This document shows positions 1-10,725 of a DNA stretch of 64,000 nucleotides, one piece after another. The position numbers and the translations under genes are program-made. Positions within the stretch are counted from its first letter, which is position 1, and every line of letters starts with the position of its first letter. This stretch comes from Lithodes maja. Its lineage: Eukaryota > Arthropoda > Malacostraca > Decapoda > Lithodidae. The notes below the pieces were generated by a model. It was not told the DNA's origin. It was given only the letters and a program-made list of their open reading frames with translations, and ran no database searches. The stretch is from the NCBI GenBank assembly GCA_037953745.1, contig JBAKBP010004303.1, positions 1 through 64,000 on the forward strand. Direction: 5' to 3'.

Positions 1-881
1 ATGAGTCTGGAAAAGATAGAGTTATGTGATCAGTCCGAGGGTTATGGATACTATTAGTTGGCCCTGGGAACTGCGTTTTCTATTAAATATAAATACCAAC
101 AACAGCGGCAGTTCGTAGGGGTACTTAGTTATTGTTTCGGGGTACTTATGACAGATACTGGTAACCAGGTTATCTTATACAATCTCTGGTTGGAGTAAGA
201 GGTGTAAGACACGAAGTAAATTGGCGTAGTGTGGGCTGTGGATACGAAGGAGGCAAGGGGAAGACGTATGACAATTGTGGAAAGTAAATGGAAAAAGGTG
301 AACACAATGGCGGATAAAAATACTTAACCTAAGGATTGCATACATAGATTTATGGGGCGATGGGTCTTCAGAAGCTTAGTCTGGCAAGACAAGATGTTAG
401 GGAATGTTAATATTAATACTTAGTTACTAGAGGAACAATGCAAGGGGCGACTGAGCACGGGTTACATATATCTATACTCGTCATGGAAAATGATATACGA
501 GGTCTAGGGACAAGCGTGGGTGTTTTAACTTCTAAGATATATAACATCTACTTCTCGGATGTAAGAACATACATAGATATAATTATGGCTGTCTGGACAG
601 GGCATGGGTGTTTTTAATATGAATGTATATTCCTGTTCATCATCTTTGTAGTTAGGAGTGTAGGACACGAGGGGGTTAGTGTACGTGAGGTGTGGAAAAT
701 GGTCAGTTTAGAAAAGGTAAATGGGTGCAGCCAGGAGCTGCTTAGCCCTGCGGGCTTGGGCCTGTCTGAAATGGCTGGCTCGGTCAGCTGGTCCTTTCGT
801 TCTGTGGACTTTTCCTTTGGTGTTTCTGTGTGGTGTTCGTTCGTGGCTTCTGTGGTGGGCTTCTCGTTCTGGGGCATTTTA
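1..881 (-). repeat. LTR fragment, minus strand, cut by window edge
   Basis: This is the reverse complement of the first part of the long LTR seen at 4297-7675. The LTR start (TAAAATGCCCC on the minus strand) lies at 881 and the rest runs off the left edge. It carries only one copy of the ~315-bp internal unit that the other LTRs carry two or three times, and it has a short deletion near 596-600. The base pairs right of 881 are not a polypurine tract, so this end is the outer 5' border of an element rather than a 3' LTR after its internal region. Confidence 0.85.
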
Positions 882-1097
882 GGCTTGGTGAGACTAGCTT
901 GTGGGCGGCGCATTCTGGGCCAACGCCATTCCGTGACGTCAGCATTCTCGCCAAAAGTGTATTTGAAGCGCCAAATTCGGATTCTGGTACCATATCCAAC
1001 CTATCGCCAATACTGTGTTTCGCCAAGCTGAAATCCGCTAAACGCGAGGGACCACTGTGCACGACTTCTTATAAGATCATAACATTAGAAAACAGGA
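882..1097. other. Unassigned spacer
   Basis: GC-richer spacer between the minus-strand LTR and a LINE relic. I see no coding frame with recognisable motifs and no repeat shared with the rest of the window. Confidence 0.4.
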
Positions 1098-1450
1098 GTC
1101 TGTTTGTAATATTATGGTTAATGGAGACCAACTTGAAGTACCCGGTAGTAGAAAAGTTAACTTATCTTGGAACCATTAGTGAGGAAACACGAAAATGTGC
1201 AAAAGAAGTTGAAAATAGAGTAACACAAGGAAGAAAGGTAGCTGGAGCATCGAAAGCCCTGATCTAAAGCAGAAACTTAAGTATGGAAGCCGTGAGAGGA
1301 CTACGTGAGGGTGTGTTAGTGCCAACATTGATAAATGGGTACGAAACTCTGGTATGGCAAAATAATGAAAAGTCGTGAGTGAGGGCAGTTGAAATAAGTG
1401 TGCTTAGAACTGCCTGTAAGAATAGACTTACAGTAAAAGTCCTATAATCT
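1098..1450 (+). pseudogene. Relic of a LINE reverse transcriptase, C-terminal part
   Basis: Read across several stops and shifts, this stretch gives the typical C-terminal block of non-LTR reverse transcriptases: a 'VEKLTYLGT' segment, a 'RNLSMEA..GLREGVLVPTLINGYE' segment and a 'RAVEISVLRTAC' segment. These match the pattern known from many arthropod LINEs, where a palm/thumb 'YLGS' motif is followed by 'VPTLLYGAE' and 'MRCLR..CG'. Stops and frame changes (for example around 1266 and 1377) show that it is dead. The clade is not determined. Confidence 0.6.
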
Positions 1451-1515
1451 ATATTTTTGTTAATTTCACCACAACACCAAACACCTCCATTGAAATTAAT
1501 GAAAGCATATAATGT
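1451..1515. other. Unassigned AT-rich spacer
   Basis: Short AT-rich stretch between a LINE relic and a tRNA-like repeat. No feature recognised. Confidence 0.3.
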
Positions 1516-1588
1516 GATCCACCGGGATTCGAACTGGGGTTATCACACACAGATTTTTTAAACACTCTAACCATTACACCACCAGGAT
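1516..1588 (-). repeat. tRNA-like sequence, minus strand (SINE head or tRNA pseudogene)
   Basis: On the minus strand there is a D-arm/A-box-like block (GGTGTAATGGTTAGAG) and, about 35 bp later, a B-box-like block (AGTTCGAATCCCG), the spacing of a Pol III promoter. The predicted acceptor stem pairs poorly and the anticodon arm is A-rich, so a working tRNA is unlikely. A tRNA-derived SINE head or a tRNA pseudogene fits better. Confidence 0.5.
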
Positions 1589-1856
1589 GGTTACAGGTTT
1601 ATGCACATGCCTACAACTTATATAATATAATCCTAATGACAGTGGTCCGACTGCTTCGGATTAGTGGATTTTCGGGCTATTGGGAGGGACCCCTGAAAAC
1701 ACTATAAATACGTACATGATTAAAAAATAAAACATTATATGGTATGGGTTGTTTTATTACTCCCCAGTAATGCTTAGAAATGTTGAATAGCAGTTGTAAG
1801 CAGGTAAATCCAGGTACAGTAATAGGCAGTTAAATCCACGTAAGAGTAAATCAACC

Positions 1857-1861
<5 letters not shown>
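1589..1861. other. Unassigned AT-rich spacer
   Basis: AT-rich DNA with no coding frame or repeat that I can link to other parts of the window. It ends at the poly-T run that marks the tail of the neighbouring minus-strand LINE relic. Confidence 0.3.
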
Positions 1862-1898
<37 letters not shown>

Positions 1899-2410
1899 CC
1901 CAGAACTGCCCGTATCGAGTGTCTCCCCCAGAGTCGGAAGAGTGACTGGGCCAAAATCAAAGGAAGTTCGATCTAAATTGCCTGGGCACGGAGTTTGAAG
2001 CAATTTAAGTCATAGGAAGAGGGAAAGACTGATTCTGGGAGAGAGTTCCAGAGCTCAGCAGTTGAATAGAGGAAAGACTGAGAATAACGTTTCACTCTTG
2101 GGTTGGAGAGTTGCACAGAGTAGGGGTGGGATTGTGTTGCAAGACGGGTACTATGTACCCTACGTAGAGGAGGTGGTATACACTGGGAAAGCTCTGAGGA
2201 ACACTGTGACTGATTATTATATTAGCGATAGAATAGCGAGAGAGATGCAACATTGCGGCGGAGAGAGATTGCAGAGAGTAGGTGAGTGGACGGGAGTTAA
2301 TGATTCAAAAGGCTTTCCTTTCTACTTTGTCTAGGAGTGCGGTGTGAGAGGATCCTCCCCACACATGTGAACAATACTCAATACAAGGATGCACTGTGCC
2401 CCTTCTTGTG
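1862..2410 (-). pseudogene. LINE 3' fragment with poly-A tail, minus strand
   Basis: This is the reverse complement of the LINE 3' segment found on the plus strand at about 22980-23500. Shared minus-strand blocks are the 'VRPCIEYCSHVWGG' reverse-transcriptase tail, the 'LDKVERKAFR' block, and the 'AELWNSLPESVF' block. The run of 37 T at 1862-1898 is its poly-A tail read from the other strand, which supports insertion by target-primed reverse transcription. Several stops break the frame. The 5' part is missing: the match stops near 2410 and a different LINE fragment follows. Confidence 0.75.
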
Positions 2411-3200
2411 CACAGGATCTTGCCTTAAGGTCATGTCACAGACTAGGAGCTTATGTTGGGAGATAAATTCTTTGCTCAGGATGACCTTTATATCCCGAAC
2501 AAACTTCCAGTTTTCCCTGTTCACCAAGGAGTAATCTATCTGGCTTCTGGTGCCCCCAGAACTATACGTGATCAGATGACTAAACCTTTTCTTGAACTTA
2601 ATGTTACACACGACCATGTAATTGGCTGTAACGCAGGACTAGTATAAATTCGCCTTCTAGATTTCTTCTTCCATATCCTTTTCCTCCATGCATGCCCTTG
2701 TACCCATCAGCACATGCTTCCACATGCCCATTCAGGTGTCCATCTACAACTGGGATATCATACTCCGAGAGGCTCGAAACATCACTGATTATGTCGTTCC
2801 AGAAGGCCTCTTTCCGCTCTGTTTAAGCCAACCTGTGGAGCATATACCGATATCACATAATTCTTTCCCTGACTTTCAGCTTCAATACAATCAATCTCCT
2901 ACTTACTCTCTTTATTTTAACCACACTCTTCTCCCATTCCTCGGATACCAGGACACCCACTCCTCCTTACGCTTCCCCAGATTCATCCTCCTTCCAATAA
3001 AACCGGTATCTCTTGTTTTTCCCAACTATCTACTGTGCACCACAACGCTTCCATCGGGTTTCTGGGGCACAGCACACGTCCACTCTTCTTCTTTCAAGCA
3101 CTTCCACAACTTTTCGATCTGCCATTCACGCTTGCAAGCCTGAACGTGCGAGAGGCTGTGGCCCATCTAGACAGGCACCCCAGACCTCAAGGGATTAGCT
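2411..3200 (-). pseudogene. RTE-like LINE endonuclease relic, minus strand
   Basis: Minus-strand translation gives, in order and across shifts, an APE endonuclease of the RTE type. It shows 'VDVCCAPETRW' (catalytic Glu block), 'GGVGVLVSEEW', 'VDGHLNGHVEACADGYKGMHGG' (the usual 'GDLNGHVG' block, with the key Asp changed to Val), and 'HLITYSSGGTRSQIDYSLVNR'. The last is the 'TQIDYILV' block near the end of RTE endonucleases. It ends in 'SQHKLLVCDM', the usual 'QHRLLV' His block. No reverse transcriptase follows on this strand; a different LINE's tail abuts it at ~2410. Confidence 0.7.
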
Positions 3201-3541
3201 CATGCCAGGCAAGGCCTTCTTGCCTCCACCACCACCGCCGAGATAGCAGAGGAAAGAGATACTGCCACATGAACTACTGAATCAGGTATCCAATCCCTCA
3301 TGCGTCAGCCCCTGGCTCGATGCTAACATTTAAAGCTCAGCTAGGTTCAAGACTAGCACTGCTAAATTCATCCAAGTTCAAGACTCGCAGAGATAAGTTC
3401 AATGCTATCAAAGCACAGCCAAAAATACCGGATAGTTGAGAAGAGGGGAAGGGGGGGGGGGGGACACATGTGGAGGAGTGATAGGAGGTATGGAAGGGAA
3501 TTATCTTGCCTAATCACATATTTCTTTGTTTTGAGTGCCAG

Positions 3542-3574
<33 letters not shown>

Positions 3575-3585
3575 TACCTAGGCTC
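3201..3585. other. Spacer with homopolymer runs
   Basis: No coding frame recognised. It holds a run of 13 G at 3451-3463 and a run of 27 T at 3547-3573. The T run may be the poly-A tail of a minus-strand retroposed copy, but no body of such a copy is recognised next to it. Confidence 0.4.
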
Positions 3586-3589
3586 TTAA

Positions 3590-4233
3590 CCCGGGAACTG
3601 CGGGGAGACTCTTAAGAGTTCCCCCGGCGGACTGCGGGAAGACTCGTAAGAGTAAGGGAAAACAAAAATCCATAATTATTTTTTTTTTTGCCCCTGGGCC
3701 ATGCCAAATATCACTCCTCCACCTCCCCTCCTTCCCCACTTTCCTCCCCTCCTTCAGTTATCACCTATTTTCCCTGTTATTCCTTTATTCTGTGGTATAT
3801 TTTCGTGCTAACATTAGCGAGTTGGTAGCAGGGCGTTGTCATCACTGTTACCAAGCGTGGGAAAGAGCGAGAGAGAGACTATTGCGTAACAGTGTCTCTC
3901 CAGACAAGGGGAGGGGAGGAGGACAGGGAGGTTGCCTCAGCCATACATTATGTAACTCCCGGCCTGTTTCGCCGATTTTGACCATCCAAACACTGTTTCC
4001 ACTTGTTTTATTGTTGTAACAGGTTAATACCTTTATAATCAACCTATAATAGGCGCATATGGATAAGTATTAATGCTATTTATGGTAAAATAACGATGTT
4101 AGTGATGGGAACAGCTCAAATACGTCAGCACAGGAGTGTGGTGTCTCATACCCCCCATGCGCAGCCGAGAGGTTAAGAGGAAACTCGCCTTCGCCCAACA
4201 AAACCTCTTGTGTGGACCCTTGCCTTTCCCGGG
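3590..4233 (+). mobile_element. TTAA-flanked MITE, piggyBac type
   Basis: The 644-bp segment is bounded by TTAA at 3586-3589 and 4234-4237. Its ends are inverted: CCCGGGAA at the left and TTCCCGGG at the right. TTAA duplication with C-rich short TIRs is the signature of piggyBac elements. The left end continues with a purine/pyrimidine block in which 'GGGGAGACTCTTAAGAG' type repeats recur. No transposase is coded. A diverged inverted copy lies at 24007-24602 and a short relic of the left end at 61632. Confidence 0.75.
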
Positions 4234-4237
4234 TTAA

Positions 4238-4296
4238 ACAATACGGATGATCTCGATCTTCTATTATTGTATGTTATATTTTTTGCCATTGCTATT
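4238..4296. other. Short spacer ending in target duplication CTATT
   Basis: Target DNA between the MITE and the LTR element. Its last five bases (4292-4296, CTATT) are repeated at 21739-21743, directly after the 3' LTR, as the target-site duplication of the LTR retrotransposon. Confidence 0.7.
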
Positions 4297-4531
4297 TAAA
4301 ATGCCCCAGAATGAGAAGCCCACCACAGAAGCCACGAACGAACACCACACAGAAACACCAAAAGAAAGGTCCACAGAACGAAAGGACCAGCTGACCGAGC
4401 CAGCCATTTCAGACAGGCCCAAGCCCGCAGGGCTAAGCAGCTCATGGCCGCACCTTCTTTAACTTTTCTAAACTGACCATTTTTTTTCCACACCTCACGT
4501 ACACTAACCCCCTCGTGTCCTACACTCCTAA

Positions 4532-5125
4532 CTACAAAGATGATGAACAGGAATATACATTCATATTAAAAACAACCATGCCCTGTCCCGACGTTGAGCC
4601 AATGCCAACACATCAGACAGCCATAATATTTATGTATGTTCTTACATCCGAGAAGTAGATTTTATATATATCTTAGAAGTTAAAACACCCACGTTTGTTC
4701 CTAGACCTCTTATATCATTTTCCATGACTAGTATAGATATATGTAACCCGTGCCCACTGCCCAGTCGCCCCTTGCATTTGTTCCTCTAGTAACTAAGTCT
4801 ATAATATTAACTGCCACCAGCATTGATACGACATAGCGGCACTGTCCTTGCTACAAAGATGATGAACAGGAATATACATTCATATTAAAAACAACCATGC
4901 CCTGTCCCGACGTTGAGCCAATGCCAACACATCAGACAGCCATAATTATATCTATGTATGTTCTTGCATCCGAGAAGTAGATGTTATATATTTTAGAAGT
5001 TAAAACACCCACGATTGTCCCTAGACCTCTTATATCATTTTCCATGACGAGTATAGATATATGTAACCCGTGCTCAGTCGCCCCTTGCATTGTTCCTCTA
5101 GTAACTAAGTATTAATATTAACATT
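4532..5125 (+). repeat. Tandem units inside the LTR (two copies)
   Basis: The block beginning CTACAAAGATGATGAACAGG occurs at 4532 and again at 4851. The number of units differs between LTRs of this family: one in 1-881, two here and at 10.9-11.5 kb, three in 36837-38321 and in 40326-44012. This is the usual place for transcription-control repeats in an LTR, but no factor site was identified. Confidence 0.8.
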
Positions 5126-7380
5126 CCCTAACATCTTGTCTTGCCAGACTAAGCTTTATGAAGACCCATCGCCCCATAAATCTATGTATGCAATCCTTAG
5201 GTTAAGTATTTTTATCCGCCATTGTGTTCACCTTTTTTCCATTTATTTTCCACAATTGTCATACGTCTTCCCCTTGCCTCCTTCGTATCCACAGCCCACA
5301 CTACGCCAATTTACTTCGTGTCTTACACCTCTTACCCCAACCAGAGATTGTATAAGATAACCTGGTTACCAGTATCTGTCATAAGTACCCCCGAAACAAT
5401 AACTAAGTACCCCTACGAACTGCCGCTTTTGTTGGTATTTATATTTATATTTAATAGAAACGCAGTTCCCAGGACCAACTAATAGTATCCATAACCCTCG
5501 GACTGATCACATAACTCTATCTTTTCCAGACTCATATACCACCCCATAGTTGCATTCCCCGGTAGCATATTTTGGCTAACGTATTCTACTGCCTTTTCAA
5601 ACTTTCCATATCAAGTGTAGCCTAATGCCACCCCCACGCCCAGGGACCTTAGGGGCAAAATTTCCCTGTAGCCCTTGAACTCTCCCCCCCTCTCAGTAAG
5701 AATTCCCGCGCTTCTCGACTCTTGTCCGACCTAGCCTCTCTCTCATACCTCTTGAAGATCCTTGAATTGTCCGTTGCTAACGCTCTCCAACCTTTTATAT
5801 ATATACTCCTATCCAGCCTACCTTCACTTAGTAGGCCAGAACAACATTAGAACTTTACTAGCCCCTTGCATGCCATCTATTCTCTTACAACACATTCACA
5901 ACCCTGCACCCAATGGTCGTCGGTGCGAGGCTAGCCGCCCCGCCAGTTACTAACTTCTATTGCCATACTTCCAGATAAATGTGGCAGAGTTAGCAACCCA
6001 GTCTCCACCACATCCAGCAAACTCTACAATTAACAACCAGCCGAGTAAAACCAGCTAGCTAAGGCACCTTCGGTTTTGGTATTAAAGACACCCACATCTG
6101 TCTCATACACAGAGGGTTATTATAAACACTGGTGATATGGCAAGCCCCTAGCCACAGCCGCCGGACGACGATCACAGAGAGAGTGCGCCCAGCTCCCCCT
6201 TTTGGCCCACCCGAGGAGGGAGACCCCCACCCCCGCGGAGGTATACCTGGCCCCTGTTTTGACTTTCGAGTCATTGCCAGGTAGCACAGGAATTCTTCCT
6301 ATCAATGAACTAACCATGAATGACTAACACCTTTACTAACCTCTATTAACTCACAATAAACCATTTACCTTTCTTGCATGCTCCGATCACTAAATTAGCA
6401 CCTCGGCTATACCATAGAATGAAGATTGAACAATCTAGAGAGACGTTCCTATCACAGCTGTCCCCATCCTCCTCGCAAAGTAGATCCAGTCTCTCTCCCC
6501 TAAATACGTCCAGTATAGCCAAAATAGTACCTCTTACTAAGGCTCAGTTATATGAAATATAAAGGCTTTCCTATAGCCCTGTGCCACAACAGTAAATACC
6601 ATCTTACCTAGTCTCCATTTCTATTGAGAGCTCAATTAAGTTCATAAGACTCGAGATCCCTACTGTCTACAGGGTCCAGAACCGAGCCTATAAATCTAAC
6701 TCCCGCCCCCAGTCAAATCAGTTGAAAGCTAGACACCAACCAGGGGTCACTACCCTGCAGTTAACCTCTAGCTCTGCCCTTGTGTTGTTCCGGAGTGAGA
6801 TCCCAGAGCCGGCAGACTCCGTGGCAGATTTGGATGGAAGGACCTGCCCACGTATTTAAGAACTTCACACATATGGACACCCTGGACGGCCGCGGAACCA
6901 GTCGTTAGCCCCCAACATCATGGACGCAAGATAACCAGGACCAGACCCATCAGATACTACCCAAGATTCTCTTTAGCAGTACTACCTCTTACTGTGCTGT
7001 TTAGAGATTTCACTAATTAAATATTTCTACGAAGTGGCTAAGACCTTGCCCAGTGTAATACAGACTTAACCATTCCATTTGGGACGTACTAAGCGATCAG
7101 TGCTCATTAATTAACAGGCGACCTTGACTCTCGTAATTACCTTATTCAGATATTAAAACTCTAGTGATATCTAACGTTCGCCCACTGATTTGCGTTCTAT
7201 GTATTTCTGAAACAAGGATATAAAACTTAGATCAGTACCCCTCTGAGGTTACAATAGAATTCCCGTGCTCTAAAATACGCGTGTCTAATCTAGTCTGTGA
7301 ACTACTACTTGTGCACCAGAGCTACCAGTAATAAATCTAACAGTGAATAGGAATCTACAAGTAACATTGATGGTCTTCGG

Positions 7381-7388
7381 TATATAAA
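7381..7388 (+). promoter_or_regulatory. Probable TATA box of the LTR
   Basis: TATATAAA about 290 bp before the LTR end. In the other two full LTRs the same box is followed ~150 bp later by AATAAA and a GT-rich stretch, so transcript start and poly-A site would bracket a short R region. The same box lies at about 21444 in the 3' LTR. No transcript data support it. Confidence 0.55.
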
Positions 7389-7676
7389 CCTGTTAAATCA
7401 AAGCCAGTGATCAGAAGATTAATACCTGAACGTTGGAAGTGGGAGACTAGGCTCCATCCAGATCCACTTATGCTAGTGTTGTTCCATTCTATTATATTGT
7501 CTTACACAAGTATTCTGCAGTGGTATATTAATATACGTGATCGTGTAACTTGCTACCATGTGTTTCTTTGTGTTCTCTATTCCTCATATCTTGTATTGTG
7601 CATGCAGCCTTCTATACCCAGTCAATTAGAACTCACATTACCCAAGTTAAACCTGTAGAAAAACAGGGCATAACAT

Positions 7677-7691
7677 TGGCGGCAGCGGTGG
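7677..7691 (+). other. Primer binding site, tRNA-Leu type
   Basis: One base after the LTR end, TGGCGGCAGCGGTGG matches, with one mismatch in 15, the complement of the 3' end of metazoan tRNA-Leu (AAG/UAG type, acceptor end ...CCACCGCTGCCA plus CCA). The related LTR ending at 44012 is followed by TGGTGGCAG, which fits the tRNA exactly as far as it goes. Position and match support use as the minus-strand primer site. Confidence 0.75.
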
Positions 7692-7745
7692 TTCTTGATT
7701 CGGATATAAGGTTGCATTACACTGCAAGTTTGGAACAGTAGAAGC

Positions 7746-10217
7746 ATGGCAACAGGTCGAAATCTTCAGCCACTCGCACATATTCCCAAGTATGATTTAA
7801 ACACGTATGATATCACCAGTTACTTAGACATAATAAAGCCAGTATACGATGTGGTATTTTATAATGACCGCGAAAAAATCGCCTGGGGAATTTTGCATAT
7901 TATACAGTTGGGAGAAGCCGTTTCCCAACTTGTTGATAAGCCTACCTTTAAAGAATTTATCCACCAAATGGTGGCACAGAATACGCCAGAGAGTACCTGG
8001 AACCAGTTTCGATCCTTCGTGATCCGGACCTTAGATCCACTTTTGGGTTCCCCCGTCGCCCCCAAAATAATAAAAGTCGACGAGATCAAGTATGAAGGGG
8101 ATATAAATGTGACCCTCATACAACTCTACAGATACGTGAGGACCACGTATAGCTATGAAGATTACGACCAACAAAATTAACTCTTATTCACCGCTTTGTT
8201 AAACATCCTCCCACCCCACATCACCGCCCATCTCGACCCGTATGGCTTATTCGAAGAACATATGCTCTCCATCAGAGAAGAATGCCTACGCAGTTCGATG
8301 AATCCCCTATCCAACCCTTCAGCCCCTATCCAAGACTCCGTGCACCCTTCCAAAATGACTTCCGGTGAAAGTCCAACCCCAGTGCACTCTTCCTTGCCTC
8401 TATCCTCTCCGACCATCCCTAACTCTTCCCCCACCAACCCTCCGCAGCCCCCCCAACAAGCCCCGTATTCTAGCTATGCCTACCTATGTAGGCCTACCAC
8501 AACCTATTTTCCCCATGACCCCAGAAATGTTCAGCTATCCCCCCACCAACAAAATTTCCCTTGTGACCGTTTTCCGTCGGTAGCTTGTGACCGTTTTCAG
8601 TCGGTAGCTCCCTTCCACCCCCACACAGTTCACACCCCTAGAAAACGTCGAAACCCCACACTCGTCTCGCCCTCTCATGTCAAACGAACTCGCCAGTCCC
8701 AGATAACCTCTAACCAGACCGAGACTGCCACCAAGAAAATTCCCCAAACTCGTCCTGTCAAAAAAACCCACCAACCCCAGATAACCGCTAACCAGACCGT
8801 GACTGCCACCAAGAAGATTCCCAAAATTCGTCATGTTAAAAACCCCAAATCAAGACATCAGTCCTCTACCAATAACCCCTGTTCTACACCTAACTTTTCC
8901 CCCACCAACCCGCCGCAGTCCCCCCAACAAATCCCGTTTCCTAACTCACTCACCTCTCACCACCCTGACCCTCCCACACGCGCCGTTAATCCTCCCCTCA
9001 CACGTGACGACCTAGGGACCCAACTATGTTCCCCCCCTTCCCCCAGAAATACTTCGCTATTCCCCCACCAACAAAATCTCCCTTGTGACAGTTTTCCGTC
9101 AGTAGCTCCCTTCCACCCCTCCACAATTCACACCCCTAATAAACTTCAAAACCCCACACTTGACTCACCCCCTCATGACAGACAAACCCACCAACCCCAG
9201 ATAACTTCTAAACAAACCGTCACTGCCACCGACACACCCCACCACTCTGATCCTCCCACACGCGCCGTTAATCCTCCCCTCACGCATGACGACCTAGGGA
9301 CCCAACCATGTTCCCCCCCTTCCCCCAGAAATACTCCGCTATTCCCCCACCAACAAAATCTCCCTTGTGACAGTTTTCAGTCAGTAGCTCCCTTCCACCC
9401 CCCCACAATTCACACCCCTAATAAACTTCAACACCCCACACTTGACTCACCCCCTCATGACAGACAAACTCACCAACCCCAGATAACCTCTAAGCAAACC
9501 GTTACTGCCACCGACACACCCCACCACTCTGATCCTCCCACACGCGCCGTTAATCCCCCCCTCACGCGTGACTCCCACCAAAGTGATTTCCCCCCCCTCA
9601 TGCGTACCGAACACCTGCTCACCAGTCGGTCCCCCACCATCATGAGCCCCGCTAAACTTTCAACCTCCCCCTCTTCACCGTTACCCCACCCGCCCCAAAT
9701 TCCCCCCCCAAAGATCCCGCTCGACAAAATACCACTCCCATTCCAATCCAGCCACAAAACTTTTTCCACCTTGGCTAAACCCCAAAATACTCTCTCTCTC
9801 GCCCCAAACAACATAATCAACCTCTCAACTTCAACCACTCCTCGAAATCCCATCCATGTCTCTCCCGGAAATAAAATCAGTCTAGATTCAACCCCTCTCA
9901 AACCACAACCCTGCCTGCCCAGACCCCCCCCACCATCTCCCTATCAAATCCCCACACACCAAACTTCCAAACCACCCGATCATAGTAAACACTCAACCTT
10001 CAGCCTTACTCACCCTTCCCCAAACCCCACTCACGACCACAACTCTCTACACAATTCAACCCCTCCCCAGCACCAACCTCTTCCGCAACAACAACCCCGA
10101 CTCGACCTGCCCGTTTCATTTTTAAAACCCCCCTATCACTACCCCCGACCGAAACCACTTAGACCCCCCCTCCAAACCTGGCCCCGGGCCAACTCGCCCC
10201 CAGACCCACATTCCTAA
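7746..10217 (+). pseudogene. gag: Gag-like ORF of the LTR retrotransposon, one in-frame stop
   Basis: The ATG at 7746 opens a frame that runs to 10217 with a single TAA at 8178-8180. The frame is the same on both sides, and the helical, capsid-like text continues straight across it, so a point mutation is the simplest reading. Residues ~1-190 look like a Ty3-type capsid region (short helices, 'LLNILPPHITAHL'). After that the protein turns into a very Pro/Thr/Ser/His-rich tail of ~630 residues built partly of 94-residue repeats that start near nucleotides 9060 and 9343. No CCHC zinc knuckle, protease, reverse transcriptase, RNase H or integrase is present anywhere in the internal region, so the element depends on another for replication. 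Assignment as Gag rests on position and general character, not on a sequence match. Confidence 0.6.
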
Positions 10218-10712
10218 CGACAAGAACTAACGGTATATCCACCCCGCCCTTCCAAAGTGAAAGTGAACCACCACCCCCTATTACCAGACTGTCACCCAGA
10301 CTAACGGCGACTCTAAATACCCCCCCCCCCCCCCCCTGATGATGATGATGAGATTATTGTACTAAATTGTTTTGAATATTTTTTAAATCCTAAGCGATTG
10401 GGCATGATTCTATAAATTTACATGTTTTCCATATACTGTATATATTTTTTTTTCCCTTAGTCATACTACTTTTCTTGTTACCTACACTTGTCTGACTATC
10501 TTTTAAATTTGCTTTATACATTGTTAAACACTTTACCTCTTCTTAATTTCCTGTTCTTAATTATCTGCCCTTTCTTAAATTTACATGTTTTCCATATACT
10601 GTATATATTAATTTGTTTTCCCTTAGTCATACTACTTTTCTTATTAACCTACATTTTTCTGACTATGCTTCTTTTTACTTCACCCTTGAGGCTCGAGGAC
10701 GAGCCTATAATG
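10218..10712 (+). other. Non-coding 3' part of the internal region
   Basis: It holds a run of C at about 10321-10336, a (TGA)n tract, and a ~160-bp unit (with CATGTTTTCCATATACTG) repeated at about 10420 and 10587. The second element of the family carries the same unit three times (39848, 40016, 40186). No frame of note. Confidence 0.6.
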
Positions 10713-10725
10713 AAGGAGAGGGAAG
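10713..10725 (+). other. Polypurine tract
   Basis: AAGGAGAGGGAAG sits directly before the 3' LTR. The same tract precedes the LTR at 40326. Placement is exactly that of the plus-strand primer of LTR retrotransposons. Confidence 0.85.

Larger units (their letters stand above)
4297..7675 (+). repeat. 5' LTR, 3,379 bp, of gag-only LTR retrotransposon
   Basis: It starts TAAAATGCCCC and ends GGGCATAACA, so the ends have a short imperfect inverted repeat (TGCCC/GGGCA). It matches the 3' LTR (10726-11787 joined to 19422-21738), which has the same total length of 3,379 bp. Differences I noticed are single bases or one-base indels near 5391, 5460 and 7535. Inside are two tandem units of ~319 bp starting at 4532 and 4851. 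A TATATAAA box lies at 7381-7388, and the expected poly-A signal downstream of it reads AATATA here. Several small ORFs inside are probably chance. Confidence 0.92.

Noticed and set aside
1516..1588. Possible tRNA gene on the minus strand
   Set aside because: Poor acceptor stem and an A-rich, unpaired anticodon arm; better as a SINE head or pseudogene.
6059..6317. Small minus-strand frames within the LTR repeated at 20.1 and 42.4 kb
   Set aside because: Identical only because the LTR is repeated; no motif, and no evidence of codon-level constraint could be seen.
8177..9901. Minus-strand Gly/Val-rich frames opposite gag
   Set aside because: Antisense of Pro-rich codons; no motif and the plus strand has the start, position and repeats of a Gag frame.
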